46,048 nucleotides of DNA from Chromera velia (lineage: Eukaryota; Sar; Chromeraceae). Of this stretch, positions 23,889 through 36,312 are shown piece after piece (the first letter of the stretch is position 1; each line of letters starts with the position of its first letter). The position numbers were made by a program, and so were the translations under genes. Below the pieces are notes generated by a model. That model ran no database searches. It saw nothing but the letters and a program-made list of their open reading frames with translations, and had not been told where the DNA came from. The stretch covers positions 1 to 46,048 of the forward strand of contig JAHBMJ010000475.1 of NCBI GenBank assembly GCA_018398765.1, given 5' to 3'.

Positions 23889-25064
23889 CTACTTTAAGAC
23901 AAAGAGAGGGTCTCCCAATAGATTTTCACTGATACGAGCGGATGCGAGAGGTTCCTCGATGATCAGCCCCTTCATGTGCAGGTCACAGAAGTCGATCAGA
24001 AAGCGGTCCTGGGCGATGTAGCCTAAGCGGGTGTTCAGCTCAAGCATCTTTGTGTGGTCCTTCAGGAGTGCCACTCTCACTTTGAGTTTGGGCAGCTCGG
24101 CGGAGTAGAAGGCATTGTCGTAGCGACTCACGCTGCTGATGTGCTTCACTTCCTTGTCGTGCAGGCTCTGCAGATGAGCAATTTGATCTGCCGAAGCCCT
24201 GTTGCGCCTCAACTTCAGGAGGTCCTCGTGGTGAGTGAACTTGTACTTCTCTAACACCTCCTCCACCTCTCCAAAAAACAAAAAACTGTCCTTCTGCTTG
24301 TGCAGGGGGTTCTTGTCGGCCTTGACCTCTTGGAGCTCTTTACACTCAGATGAAAGATGCCACTTCGTGTGAGAAAGGGGGCTAGAGGAGAAGTTGAGGT
24401 GTGCCTTCTCCTCTACAGGCACAAAAGGGCAGTTCGCTGCGTGGATGGTGTCCTGGAAGTCCAGGACCCGGGGGTGGTTGTTGTACTGAAGCTGTTCCAT
24501 GTTGAGCTTGGAAGAATATTTTTTCTTCAATTTGAGGTACTTCACCTGCTCGTCTAGATTCTTTAGCTTCGTGTTCTTGGCAGCAAACATACAGAGCCTA
24601 TGACACCTATCAGGTGGGCGGACAGGTTCAGGAGGAGCTTGTTGATCTCCTCCCCCAGCCTGGTTCCCAGGCGGCAGAGGGTCAACTCGTCCAGGGTTGA
24701 CTGCAGCTGCAGCTTTGGGCTTTTCCTGCTTGAAAAATGCACCAAGCCTCATCTGTGTCTTAAAATTTTATAGTGCAAGAAGGTGGCTCCCCTCATGAAT
24801 GTGTCCCTCAGCATCCCCCTTCTTGTTGGAGTGGTAGATCTCATACAGATTGTCAGCGCGCCTCAGCAGAAACTGCTTGTCACAAGGCTTGCAGCTTGCC
24901 TCCACGCGTTTCTGGCCCTTATACATAACGGTTTTGAAGGTGATCTTGTTCTTTGACAGAAGCTTTTGATCCTCTGCAGAAAGCTGAATCTGTGGGTCTG
25001 ACATGCCAGTTTTTGCCTTTTTCTCAGGAGGCTCTTCCCCGCCATTTCGAGAATCACCAGGCAT
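23889..25064 (-). pseudogene. BED-like zinc-finger gene split by one in-frame stop
   Basis: An ATG at 25064 opens 98 codons ending in TAA at 24768-24770. After five more in-frame codons, the same frame resumes at ATG 24752 and runs 287 codons to TAG 23889. The first part has a basic KKAK stretch and a zinc-finger pattern, C58-x2-C61 and H88-x5-H94, like BED or TTF-type fingers of transposases and their domesticated derivatives. The second part is a charged helical region I cannot assign. No intron with convincing GT...AG would remove the stop. I infer one gene with a nonsense change; two separate proteins or stop readthrough are alternatives. A transposon origin is plausible but unproven. Confidence 0.6.
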
Positions 25065-26738
25065 GTTTTCGAGTCAAAAAAAAACAACCACCTTAAAGGG
25101 ACTCTGTCAGACAATGCGCGAGACGGTTTGGGTGAGGCATGAACTACCAAAATCACCAGAAATTCTAATGCAGACTATATCAGACAAGGAAAGAATGGGC
25201 AGGACAGACCAGGACAGCAAAGCTCCTGCCAACCCTGCAAGCAAGTAGAGTATGACAGTGAAGAATAGCTGGGCGATGAGCATGAGTCCATTGAGTTGAT
25301 TGAAGTATCATATTCTTTCAGCGTGACTTGGAGACGGCAATTGGAGACGGCAGAGTTGACCGCTCAAAACGAACCCCGGTTTTGTTGGGAGGTCGGGCCG
25401 CCGCCATAAAAACCCTCGGGGTTGTTTGATTTAGGCCCGCGAGCTCTGGACGCCGCCGCCAAAAACAGTAGGGGTTCCAAATAGGATAAGGGGGGTGATT
25501 GTACATCAGTACGCGTGTGCATGATGCATGCAAGTTTTTTTTTTCTCCCCCCGCAAGTTTGTTCGCGTGCAAAGGCAAGTGTGAGACGTAAGTTTGCATG
25601 TGCGTCCGCCAGCGTCCGCGGAGGGCAGCTCTAGGCAGCTCAATCCAGTGAATTCAAATACCGCTGCCTCAGTAAACACCCAATAAGGCACTCTGATACC
25701 TGAGGGTGGGTGTGCTTCTGTAATTAAAAGTAACATTCTAAGGCAAATTTTAGTTATACTGATCATCACATTAAAGTTAATTTAAAAATAATTATTATAC
25801 ACACAGTAGTTATGTGCAAATAACCTGCCAGTGTCATACATAGTTCTGTTAGTAATGGTAAATTGCGCATAATTGCATAACTGTTAAGTGCTAAATTACG
25901 CAACTGTTAAGTGCTGTTTACATTTAAAAAGTTTAAAAAAATATATAGAAGCTATAGTTTAAAAGTTAAAAATAAATGAACAAAAAAAAAAGTTTTTGAT
26001 CACTTATTTTTCCTGGTGTTTTTCTTTTTTTTTTTTTCAGTTAACGCCTACAGTGTATATTGCTAAATAAGAACCATTATTAAAAATACTTCATGCATGC
26101 ATACATGACCACAAAATTTTTTAATAATTGTTCAATTATATTTGAAGCATTTTTTAAATATAATTTTTTGCGCATTGCTGCAAAAAAATGAATGTTTCAC
26201 CTTTATGGTAAGTTGATACCAATGTTTCGAAAAAATCAGTTTTTGCGTTTTTTGAAGCCTTTTCCGTTTTCGTTTTGACTGCTTATTCTATTGCTAGTTT
26301 CCCCGCACTTTCAGTGTAGTATCCTACCACGAAAGAGCAAACACACGACAATTACGCTGCAACACCCGCGTCCCCTCCTTTAAATGTCCCGTTGAGGGTC
26401 ACGCCACTTGAGCATCATCTCCAGGTAGTGTTCCTGCATGCAAGCAGGCAGGCAGGTAGACAGGCAGAGCGACAGGACAGCAAGATGGGTTGATTTGAGA
26501 TAGAGGGTGCGCAGGCAACTCTTATTTCCAAATCGTTGATGTGGGTTTGTTCGGTGAACCGCTGTGCCTCAGAATTATCGACGTGTGTTCATGAGAATTA
26601 AGAATCGGCACGTCAAAGAAGATGCTTTCTTCTCCGGATCCAGTCAACGGAATGAGAGACCGGGAGGGTCTGCCGATCTTCGACAGAAAAGGTGCGGAGA
26701 AGATACGAGAGCCCGAGAGACAACTAGGAAGATGTCAG
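25065..26738. other. Intergenic sequence, largely AT-rich, no gene seen
   Basis: From 25310 to 25640 the sequence is GC-richer, with a short direct repeat TTGGAGACGGCA near 25327 and 25340. From 25690 to 26300 it is strongly AT-rich, with poly-T and poly-A runs. TGCATGCA sites lie at 25525, 26094 and 26435. No exon of a recognisable gene was found. Confidence 0.6.
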
Positions 26739-29690
26739 TCAACCTGGCGGGTCGCAAACGCAATTCAGGATAGGAAAAATGGGAGCGAAGAAATAAGCGG
26801 GGACCAGGCCTCTACTTAGAGGTCTGTGCTCACCGACCCACCCCCCCCACCCACTCATCCACCAACCAACCGCGTCCTGTGACTTCATCTGGGACCGCGC
26901 CTCTTCAACGTCTTTGGCCACAATCACAGACCACTTCTTGAACACGGGGTCCTTCAAAACTCCCTGCATGCAGCATTCATTCCGTTAGTGCATGCACACA
27001 AATTGCATTTTTTCTTCCTCCCTGCGGAACCTACCGGAGCAGATTTTGGGTTTATGAACGGAGGGAGAAGCCAAGCAGAAAAAACAAGAACGCATCAAAA
27101 GAGCCCATAATATGTGTGACTTCAAGATTTTCGTTGTTTCCGTCAAGAGACGGACAAAAAAAAAAGAAACGCAATCGAGTAGCGTGGAATAGAGGCCAAA
27201 ACATGCCTGCAGGCTTCAGACTCAGTTGGTCACACACAGACGCAGAGACGCAGACGAGGGCAAAATACGTTTTTGCTTCCTGTCTTCTTGGGTTTCTCAG
27301 ATAAAAAGAGAGGAGGCAGGAGCATCACCGTCCAGAACAAATGAAGCACGTGCGCGGGAGAGAGAAAGAGAGAACCGAAAGAAAAAAAAAGGAGCAAGCG
27401 AGAAGGAAAGAAAGGGCAAAAAAATAGCTGAAGAAGAAGAAGAAGAAGAGGAAGAGGAAGAGGAAGAGGAAGAGAAAAAAAAAATCACTGACCCTCCAGA
27501 CAAGGTGACAGTTTCTGCTCTCTTCTCTCTCCTCATCGCTCTGCAGACACATCACGAGCAAGCAGACAAGAAGCAGCAAAAAAAAGAAAAATAGAAGTCC
27601 CATGATCACGTAAAATCAAAAGGACGACTTGGAAATCGGACAAAAAAAAAGTGTTGCGTCAACACAATTTGTTCAAGTGTGCTGAGCGACATGTAAGAGG
27701 AAGGGAGGAAGAAAGTTAATACCAAACCTGCCAGCACTGTTTCATTTCTTTATCTTTGTAGATATAAACTCTTCTGCTTCCCTTCTTTCTTACCTCGATT
27801 CCTTTGTTTGCACAGCGAGGCCCCCTCCACAAAAAAAAAAACCATCAATCATGCCCCCTCCCACCTCCCTCCCTCCCTCCGACCTCATCTGCATCGTCTT
27901 CCCTCGCTCTTGCGGCCTCGACCTCCTCGCCCCAGTTGATGCGCCTCATCATCAACTTCGAGTACCGCGTCACCGCGCGGGTTCCCCCCTCCACCACCAC
28001 CAGGTGGAACGGAAGCTGGGCACAGACCTGGGGACACACACACACGCACACACACACACAGAGAGAGAGAGAGGGAGAGAGAGGGAGAGACAGAGAGAGA
28101 AAGAAGCACAGAGAGGCAGGCAAACAGATGTGCAGCACTATGCGTTTTTTCTTTCAGATAGACGGACTGTTCTTTTTCTCTTCCTTTTCCTTCACAATTC
28201 TTAATCAAATAGACAGACAGGGAGGCAGGCACCATTGATTGATCGTGTCATCGTTTCACTGCATGCCCGGAGTTTCCAGATCATTTCGTTAAAATTGATG
28301 AACCGAACGTAAAGAGAAAGAAGAGAACGCGAACCGACTACACAAGCGGGAGGAAAAACAGAAACCTGACAGCAGAAGGCACACCACCACGCGACTTATG
28401 GGACGAAAGATGAGGGTGGGTGCAAGCCCAAGGGAGGAAGGCAGAGGACCAGACAGTCCAGAGGGCCCAAAGAGACGTGCACAATGAAGCAAACTCTTCT
28501 TTCTGCATGCATGCCTTTTCAGGTCACTCACCTGCAGGCGCTGTCTGTCCTCTTCAGACGGGGCACAAAGGATGCATGCAGAAAGAAGTCAGGGAGCCTT
28601 GGTAGCTTCTTTTCTCATTCAAAAAGCACGAATGCCGACGGAATCATCATCAGTCGACTCACCAGCGCCGCGCCTTTCAGGTGATACTGCTGCGCGTTCA
28701 TGTCCACCTTGAAGAGGTGCCGCTTGTTTGCCAGGTACTTCACAGCCCACACGCAGACCTCATGTTGAAGATCCGTGCCAGCCTGTTAGACAGACAGACA
28801 GGCAGGCACACATAGAGGCGCACAATCAAAACGCGTACTTCCTTCCCTTCTTCCTGAGAAACCACGGGCAGTCAGACATTCGGGAGAGAAAGCAGAAGAG
28901 CTAAAATCAACGAACTTAAAAACAAATGACTTCCGAAAGAAAGCAGGACAGACACCGTACTCACTGGGATGATTGAAAGGATGACACAGACAGTCAGGAG
29001 GAGTGACGGCATCGAAAAGAAGAGTTTCCCTTCAGTGCCGGATAGAGGGGTGCGAACTTGCACGCAAGACCACGACGCAAGAGGAGAGGAATCGAATGAA
29101 ATGGCATCGATGAGACGGACCTTCCACTTTGCCTCCTTCTTCTCCTTCTTCGCTTCAGGGTCGAGACGGCGTGCCTGCAGAGAAAGACAGTGTTGGAGAT
29201 GTGAGAGAGTGGGCGAAGGCGATAGATATGGCAGATACCGGAGTGGGGCAATGATACACAGAGGGCGCGGCAAAGCAACAATGTGGCCAAAGGGCTCCAA
29301 AGAGCTAAAGAAGAAGAAAGACGCAGACTGACCTCGTTTGCATCCTCATGCCTCTTCAGTCTCTCTGCCATCTGTTGCCGTGCGACTCTTTCGGCCTTCG
29401 AGGGTTCCTGCAGATAGATATGCAGAGACAGACAGAGACAGAGACACACACGGAAGGCAAGCAGGTAAAGGAACGGGACACAGATCGTCGCGATAGAGTC
29501 AGCGGAAAGGGACGAAACGAATGAAGAGAAGACCGAAGGCAAGAGCATCTGAAGAAAAGAAAGGGGGGTTCTCTACTCAACACCCAACAGCGAAAGAACG
29601 CCTCATTCATTCAAAGAAAAGGAAACAAGAAAGACGAAGGACCCAGGGACACACAGACAGTCAACATGTCTGTCTGTCTCTCCCTTTCTG

Positions 29691-29746
<56 letters not shown>

Positions 29747-31788
29747 CGTGTGTGTGTGTGTGTGTGTGCGTGTGTGCGTGTGTGTGTGTGTGTGTGTCGA
29801 CTGACCGCCACTGATTCGTTTTTGAGGACCCTCATGAGGTTCGACAGCTTCACCTTCGGGGGGGGCGGAGGGAGTTGGCCTGAGGGACGATCGGCAAAAG
29901 AAAATAAGGGGGCATGGAGCCTTCACACGTTCCTTACTCACAGACGAATGGTGAGGGAAGCGTCAGTACAGCCTATGAGATGTCTTGAAAAGCAAAACTG
30001 AGCAAAATACCTCCCATCCATGAAGAAAGAGCACACATCTCGCGTTCTCTCCCAGAGAAGAATGTACACGGGCATAATGCCCTAAAGCACGAGGGGTAAA
30101 ACCCAGGAAGAAAGGAAAGATGAAACCTGGCGAACGAAGAAGAAAGACACAGGCGAATGAATGAGAGAAAAACCAAAGCGGCTCTCTTTTCGTTTGGAAT
30201 TGATGAATTTGATTTTGTTCTCTCGGAACAGTAACCCACCAAGTCTGATTTTGTTCTGCTTTTCCTTCTCCTTCTCCTGTCGTTTCCTGCGCCTGAGTTT
30301 TTTCTTCTCACGAAGCGTCAAGTACATCGACACTACCGCTGGAGCTCCGGCTTCAGCTGGGGGCTGCATGAGAGGAAGAAAGCAAAGAAGGGCCAGGAAG
30401 GAAGACAAAAGGCACGCAAAAAGAAGAACAGCTTTCATGAGAAAAGCATACAAAGATGACTCCGGCAAAAGACAGGCCTGGATCAACTTCCTGCTTCAGA
30501 AAGCTTCTGAATCACGGCGTGAATGAGAATGGAAACGGATGTCCTTAGAGAGAAAAGAAAAGACGCGCGCTGTCCCTGTCATGGTGTTCAATGAACAAAA
30601 TGGAAGAGCATACGTGGCCCTGACACGAGGACAGAGAAGATGAACACATAGCTGAGAAATGAAAGCATTTGGATGCAGTGAGATGATCGCTCTTCACCAC
30701 ATCTATTCAGGCAAAATTGCCCCGATCGAGACGATACAAGAGAAAAACAAAATCGTATGACATGAGGGGAGATGCAGAAGAAGACAGGCGGCACCTCAGT
30801 CAACTGAGTGCGCGGTTTCTCTCTCTCTTTTCCGGCCTTGCTTGCATCTTCCGGCCTGCCTACTTAGCTGTCTCTGTGTTCACCTCTCTTCTGACCTGAA
30901 TGGGCACTGGGTGTTCGACGAGATGCGTAATTCTGAAGGGGTTGATCGTGTAGCTCTGCCCAGTCGTCACGCCTGTCAGTGATATGCCCTGAAGGATCGC
31001 GGGCAGAGACGAAAAGGAAGAGGTCGGAGGAGGGGGAGACGCCCCGTCACCAGCAGGGGGGGAGGAGGAGGCAGTCCCCGGACCGTCGGCACTCGCTTCC
31101 TTCTCCTTCTCCTTCTCTGCAGCCTCCCCTCCCTCCTCCTCCTTGGCCTTCGGCTCTTTGGTGGAGGGAAGATCGGTCGAGGCCGCGGCGGCAGAGGAAG
31201 AAGAAGAAGAAGCACCGGCGGCAGCTTCTGTTTCTTCTCCTGCTCCAGCTGCGGGTGTCTGCTGCGTTTGTTGGCCTTCGCCCTTCAGGATTTTCATCTC
31301 TTCTCCCTCTGCACCTGCCTGTCTGGTGTCTTTCTCGCCCTCCTTCGTCAAGATGAAAAGGTCCCACCTGAATTAATTAGTGCATGCATCGATCGATCGA
31401 AGAAACCAGACAGACAGACAGACAGACAGGCGATCAGATCAAAAGGGGACGAAGAGACTGACTACACAGGGGAGACAAGACAAAACAGAGAGGGGGAACA
31501 ACACACTGCCTACAACAATAGGGATGATTGCAGAGAAGGAAAAAAAGCCTACACTTCAGTATCAGGGAGGGAGGGACGAGAGGCGTCCATGCATTGTTGC
31601 TAGTCGGGAATGAAGACGAAAAGGCCATTGGGGAAGCATTCGAATAGACAGACAGACAGAGGCGGGTGGAGGAAGAACGATGCAGATAGATAGATGACAA
31701 GGGAAGGAGATCACACCGACAGGAAAGCGAAAGCAAGAGGAGCTAGCGAACAAGCAAACACAGATCACACAGAACGGAGTAAGACCCA

Positions 31789-31848
<60 letters not shown>

Positions 31849-32040
31849 AGGCAAACGAACGGACCACTCGACATCAGGGACTGCCTCGATGGCTTCTCTC
31901 CTTTCCTCCTCCCTCCTTGCCTCCTGTGCTCCTTCGTCTTCCTTCACTGGGGGTTCCCACTTCACTTCAATCTTGTTAGGGTCGTCCTCCTCTTCTTTCA
32001 GGTACTGCACACAACGCAGGAAGGAAAACACAACACTCAT

Positions 32041-32081
<41 letters not shown>

Positions 32082-32706
32082 GACACACACACGCACATAC
32101 AGACAGAAGAGAGAGAGGAAGGAAAGCGGCCCAGGGAAGCAAAAGCTGCACCGAGAGCAAAGGAAAAAATGCACTCCAGTCATCTACGACAGCCGATTGG
32201 AAGAGAATCGTCTGGAAGGATGAGCAGCTGCATGGTGGGCGGGGACAAAGAGAAACACCCGGACAGGTCAATAGGAAGGCAAAAGGATGGGATCTGTGGT
32301 CTCTTTCACTGTAGCCTTTTCTCTCACACACATGTCTGCACCCGAAAAGATAGGTAGAAAGGAGTGAGACAGAGGGAGGGATGAAAAAGGCAAACAAAAA
32401 AACAGACACACGGACCTTCTTCATGATTCCTGCCTTTTTGAACTCCAGACCGAGAGCCTTGGCAGCAGCCTTCCTTTGCATCGAGACTTCCTGTCGCACG
32501 TACTTCCCTGCAGGCAGGTTTGTTTGTTTGTTCATACACAGCGGCATTACAACACAACAGATGCCGTGCACTCCATAATCACGCCGCGTTTCTTCTTCAC
32601 TCGGAGTCCCTTCTGGTTTCCTTCCCACACTTCCACATCGCTCCAGGTAATGTCTCTATTCCTCAATCTACCTACCTACCTATCTATTTATGGATCTATC
32701 GATCAG

Positions 32707-32745
<39 letters not shown>

Positions 32746-33052
32746 ATGAATCAAACAATCCACTGTCTATCCCAGCATGCAGCCCTTCAAAAGGACCAAA
32801 AGGGACCAGCAGAGAGAATCTCTCCAACGTCTCGGTTTCCTTGTCGTCTTTCTCTTTGGGATCACACGAAGCCTTCGGACGGCAAGATGAACGAATACAT
32901 AGAAAGACAGACAGGCAGACAAATCGATTAACCTCGTGGCTTTCTTTTCTTTACCAAATTGATCCCTTCTCATTGACCGACAGTCAAGTGAGAGGCCAAT
33001 ATGCACACTCCAGGACTTGGAGAGATACCGCATGCACTCACCGACATACACG

Positions 33053-33087
<35 letters not shown>

Positions 33088-34329
33088 CTACCTTGATCAA
33101 CGAAACTGAGCCCTTTCTTCTGGGTCCTCCCCATGGCTGCAGCTGTTGGTTTGGGTGCCGCCAGGCTGTCATCAAACCACTTGCTCTTTGTGATCTTCGA
33201 CGTATCCTGCGCCTGTCTGGCTGCCTGGATCATCACCTGAAAGAAACAGGCCAGAAGGAAGAAGGGGGGAGATTCACATGCTTTTGGACAAGGTGGAGGT
33301 AAGGGCAAAGAAAGTGAATCGAGCTGAGAAGATTGACGTGCTCCTTTTTCTTCCTTGTCTTGCATACCTTTCCTTCCTTTTTCGGGTGCTCCTCACACAC
33401 TGTGCGACAGCTTTTAACTTCCATGCCGTTTTCCCCCGCCCTGACAAATCAGCTGCGTCATCTACTCGCGGCATCCACTACAAGTGGGAGGCAGACAGAC
33501 AGACAGAGACTGAGAGACAGAGAGAGACAGACAGACAGACAGACCAACCTGTTGTGTGCGCTGCGTTCGCTCCTTGTTGATGTTCACCTGCAAGGAGAGA
33601 GGGGGGAAAAGGAAGCAAGCCATTAAAAATACCGGTCGCATTGTTCAAGCCTTTATGTCCAATTGAAATTCGGTGGAAGGGATGAGTCTTTGAAACAAAA
33701 CGAAAGAAAGAATCAATCAAGACAGAAGTGTATCAGTAACCATACGATGGCAGCATTCATGCTGACAGTCGCACACAATCTTGTCCCTTTTTCTCTTAGT
33801 TCCTCCTCCAGTCTTCTTTGTTCTCTTTCCTGTTTCTATCTGGCATCAATTTTTTCATTGTTTTCCCATTGGACTTTTTCGTTTGCCTCCTTTGACGCGA
33901 TGTCACAAAAGGCCTGGTTTGAACTCTCTTTCCCTCTCCCTCGAACACACACAGTGGATACACACATGTACATACATTTGGAGCTGTCTGCCCACCTTCA
34001 AAGTGGAGGTCACTTGCGGCTTCATCTCCACAACATTTCCGAATTCATCCACTGTGCGTCCTTGTTGATCGAGTCGGAGCTTTCCTGCAATCCTCCCTCA
34101 ACACGAGAGAGAGAGAGAGAGACAAAAAGAGAGAAAGAAGAATACAGCAAACACAAGAGAGCACAACAGTTGGAGCTCAGAGAACTTACAACTGAGAGAG
34201 ACATCAATCAGGAACATCTCAGAGACTGAAGCAGAGAAAAAGAGAGAAACAGCGACGATGCAAAAGAGGAGAGAAAGGGAAAGTTAAAGAATGAATAAAT
34301 GAATGAATGAATGACTGACTGACAGAATG

Positions 34330-34364
<35 letters not shown>

Positions 34365-36312
34365 AGAAAGAAAGAAAAGAAAAAAAGAAAGCAAGAAAGA
34401 AAGAAAGAAAAGAAAGAAAGAAAGAAAGCAAGAAAGCAAGAAAGCAAGAAAGCAAGAAAGAAAGAAAGCAAGAAAGAAAGAAAGAAAGAAAGGAAGGAAG
34501 CAAAGAATAGAAGAAGGAGGGAGAGAGAGAGAGAGAGAGAAGAGCATTGCTTTGCATCTATCCCCCCTCATTCGCTTCCACGAGAAGGACTCTCTCGATT
34601 GGGAGGGAGGGAGGGAGGGAGGGAGGGAAGGAGAGCGCTACAGACGCACGCGCAGAGACACACAGAGAGAGAACAGAGCCAGACAGACAGACAGACCTGG
34701 AGCTTTCGGTCCCGTACCCCCAAGTCCCCCCCCAACAACTCCCGTTGCACCCCCACCTCCCATTCCCATTCCCATTCCAGGAGGGGGAGCTGGAACAGAT
34801 CCCCCCAACGACGACAACGCACCCACACCCGCAGCACCTCCCCCCAGTGCCCCCAGTGTCCCCAACCCCCCAACTGCACCCATTCCTGCCCCTGCGGCTG
34901 CTGCTGCCGCTGCTGGAGGTGGCGGTGCCCCTCCTCCTCCTCCTGCCTTGAGTCTGACAAGGTGTTCCTGCACTTTTTTCTGGTACTCCATTTGTCTCTT
35001 GGCAGCTTCTAGTGCTTCCCTGGCCTTGATGACGGCGGTGAGGTCAACGGAGACCCCGGGATTCTGCTGGATCTGCTGGGCCATCAGGGCCGCTGCAGAG
35101 GGGGCAGCGGAACCTGCAAGCAAGAGGAAGCGGGAAGAGGGGGGGATGACACCAACAATACGGACTTGTTCGAAAGAGGACGTGGAAAAGGCAGATATAT
35201 GGTCGAATAGATGGACACCAAGACATACAGACAGGTGTATAGGTAGTAAGATGAGCATGGAAACAACTGCGGATATTCATTTAGCAAAGAGAGGGCTGAT
35301 TGTGAAGCGCAACTGAAAACGAAAAACAGAAGACCAAAAGAAGAAAACCGGCAACACCAAACTTGGTCGAAGAAGCAAAACACAAACCATTAGCGGCAGG
35401 AGCTGCAGCCGCAGCAGCTGACGATGACGAGGCAGTCCCTGCACAAACAAAAAGGCGAAGAGCAGGGGAGGGAATTAAAACAAAAATGAGCTTTACAGTC
35501 ATTTTCAGATTGCAAACAAGAAAGAAAAGCATAAGACAGAACGAGAGTACAAGAATCTGACGCATCTGCGTCCTCCAAAGGAAATGCACATCCGATCCAA
35601 TGACCCTGCAATGAGATGGCAAGAGCGTTCAAGGCTTCAGACTCTCGTACTTCCACAAGGACGGGCGAATGCGACCAGACAGGCGTTCGGCCGCTATTTC
35701 ACGTTTGGTAGCATGAAGGCAGAAGACCGAAACATTAGCCGTTCAGCTCACACTCCCAGCACGACATGCCGATTCACGTGTCCATCTAACCTTCTCCCTC
35801 TCTACCTGTCCGTGTGGCCGTGGCATGCCTAGCGTACCCCGAATCACACGGCTGCCATGAGAAGAACACTGATTGATGATTCATATAACTCCACTCGATG
35901 CACACCCACTCACCATTCGTTTGTGCGCTCTCCGACGGGGCCTGCAGGCAGCAGAAGAAGGGCAAGCAGGCAAACGCTCGTGCACTTCGAGGGGAGGGGA
36001 AAGAGACAAGCGTTCAGAATCAGCAAGGTACTGGCCGTAGCGTTGTTCAACCGGTCAGCCTGAAACTCATCTCGCATTCTCTCTCGCTTGCCCTCCGAGT
36101 TTGCACAGACAGAGACTTGCACAACAGATAAAGATCGGAATTCATATATCACCCGAACGAAGGCAGCAGAAAGGAAGGAGATGCCTGCCTGCCTGCCTGC
36201 TCACCTGTCCCCATCTCGTCTTGCGAGTCCGGGGTTGCCCTTCCGTCCCTCCGGCTCCCCCCAGGGCTTCCGCGAAAGTCCTTTTGTTCTTGGCATCAAC
36301 TTCCTCCGCCAT
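26739..36312 (-). CDS. PRPF3: U4/U6 small nuclear ribonucleoprotein Prp3
   Basis: Seventeen exons join in frame (high to low): 36312-36205, 35941-35914, 35438-35388, 35113-34697, 34084-33996, 33587-33549, 33236-33092, 32507-32416, 32004-31865, 31367-30896, 30363-30240, 29879-29806, 29407-29333, 29174-29121, 28782-28663, 28027-27884, 26963-26739, giving 798 residues. Prp3 landmarks appear in order: DQQGRTVD (about 205), FVDQGKY, VEWWD across the exon 9/10 junction, THLVEHP, YLTLREKKKLRRR, SNLMRVL, then the C-terminal domain with LVVVEGG and RRINW. Prp3 bridges U4/U6 RNA and the tri-snRNP before spliceosome activation. An Ala/Gly/Pro-rich exon (34697-35113) and a Glu/Ser-rich 130-residue insert (exon 10) enlarge it. 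No N-terminal PWI domain is seen; the ATG at 36312 has an open frame back to a possible acceptor near 36365, so an upstream exon is possible. The exon 16 start may instead be 28015, and the last 40 residues are weakly supported. Confidence 0.92.
27430..27475. repeat. (GAA)n/(GAG)n microsatellite
   Basis: A GAA/GAG run lies in the last PRPF3 intron (26964-27883). It reads as a CTT/CTC pyrimidine tract on the sense strand. Confidence 0.85.
28031..28110. repeat. (CA)n(GA)n microsatellite
   Basis: This compound repeat lies directly upstream, in the sense direction, of the exon starting at 28027. On the sense strand it gives a CT/GT-rich tract running into the acceptor CCCCAG. Confidence 0.88.
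29668..29797. repeat. (CTGT)n(CT)n(GT)n compound microsatellite
   Basis: CTGT, CT and a long GT run lie in the PRPF3 intron 29408-29805, ending eight bases from the exon boundary at 29806. On the sense strand the donor GTCAGTCGAC is followed at once by a CA run. Confidence 0.9.
31791..31850. repeat. (CA)n(GA)n microsatellite
   Basis: A CA run and then a GA run lie in the PRPF3 intron 31368-31864. On the sense strand this is CT followed by GT, starting about 15 bases after the donor. Confidence 0.9.
32705..32745. repeat. (AATC)n tetranucleotide repeat
   Basis: About ten TCAA/AATC units lie in the PRPF3 intron 32508-33091. They are preceded by a short (CTAC)n run near 32668. Confidence 0.88.
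33053..33089. repeat. (CAGA)n array abutting a PRPF3 5' splice site
   Basis: On the sense (minus) strand the donor GTAGGTCTGTCTG runs straight into the repeat. The array therefore begins within a few bases of the exon end at 33092. Confidence 0.88.
34331..34500. repeat. (GAAA)n microsatellite
   Basis: About 170 bases of GAAA units, with GCAA and GGAA variants, lie in the PRPF3 intron 34085-34696. On the sense strand this is a long TTTC polypyrimidine tract. A (GGGA)n run follows at 34599-34627. Confidence 0.92.

Noticed and set aside
32585..32660. Possible extra PRPF3 exon (minus) with a VEVWEGNQKG-like reading
   Set aside because: Joining 33092 to 32507 restores the conserved FVDQGKY motif without it, and its content does not match Prp3.
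33053..33089. CRISPR-like regular repeats (also other microsatellites)
   Set aside because: The units are 2-5 bases with no spacers, and the genome is eukaryotic.
34327..35316. 329-codon open frame on the plus strand
   Set aside because: It starts in a GAAA microsatellite and then reads opposite the Ala/Gly/Pro-rich PRPF3 exon.
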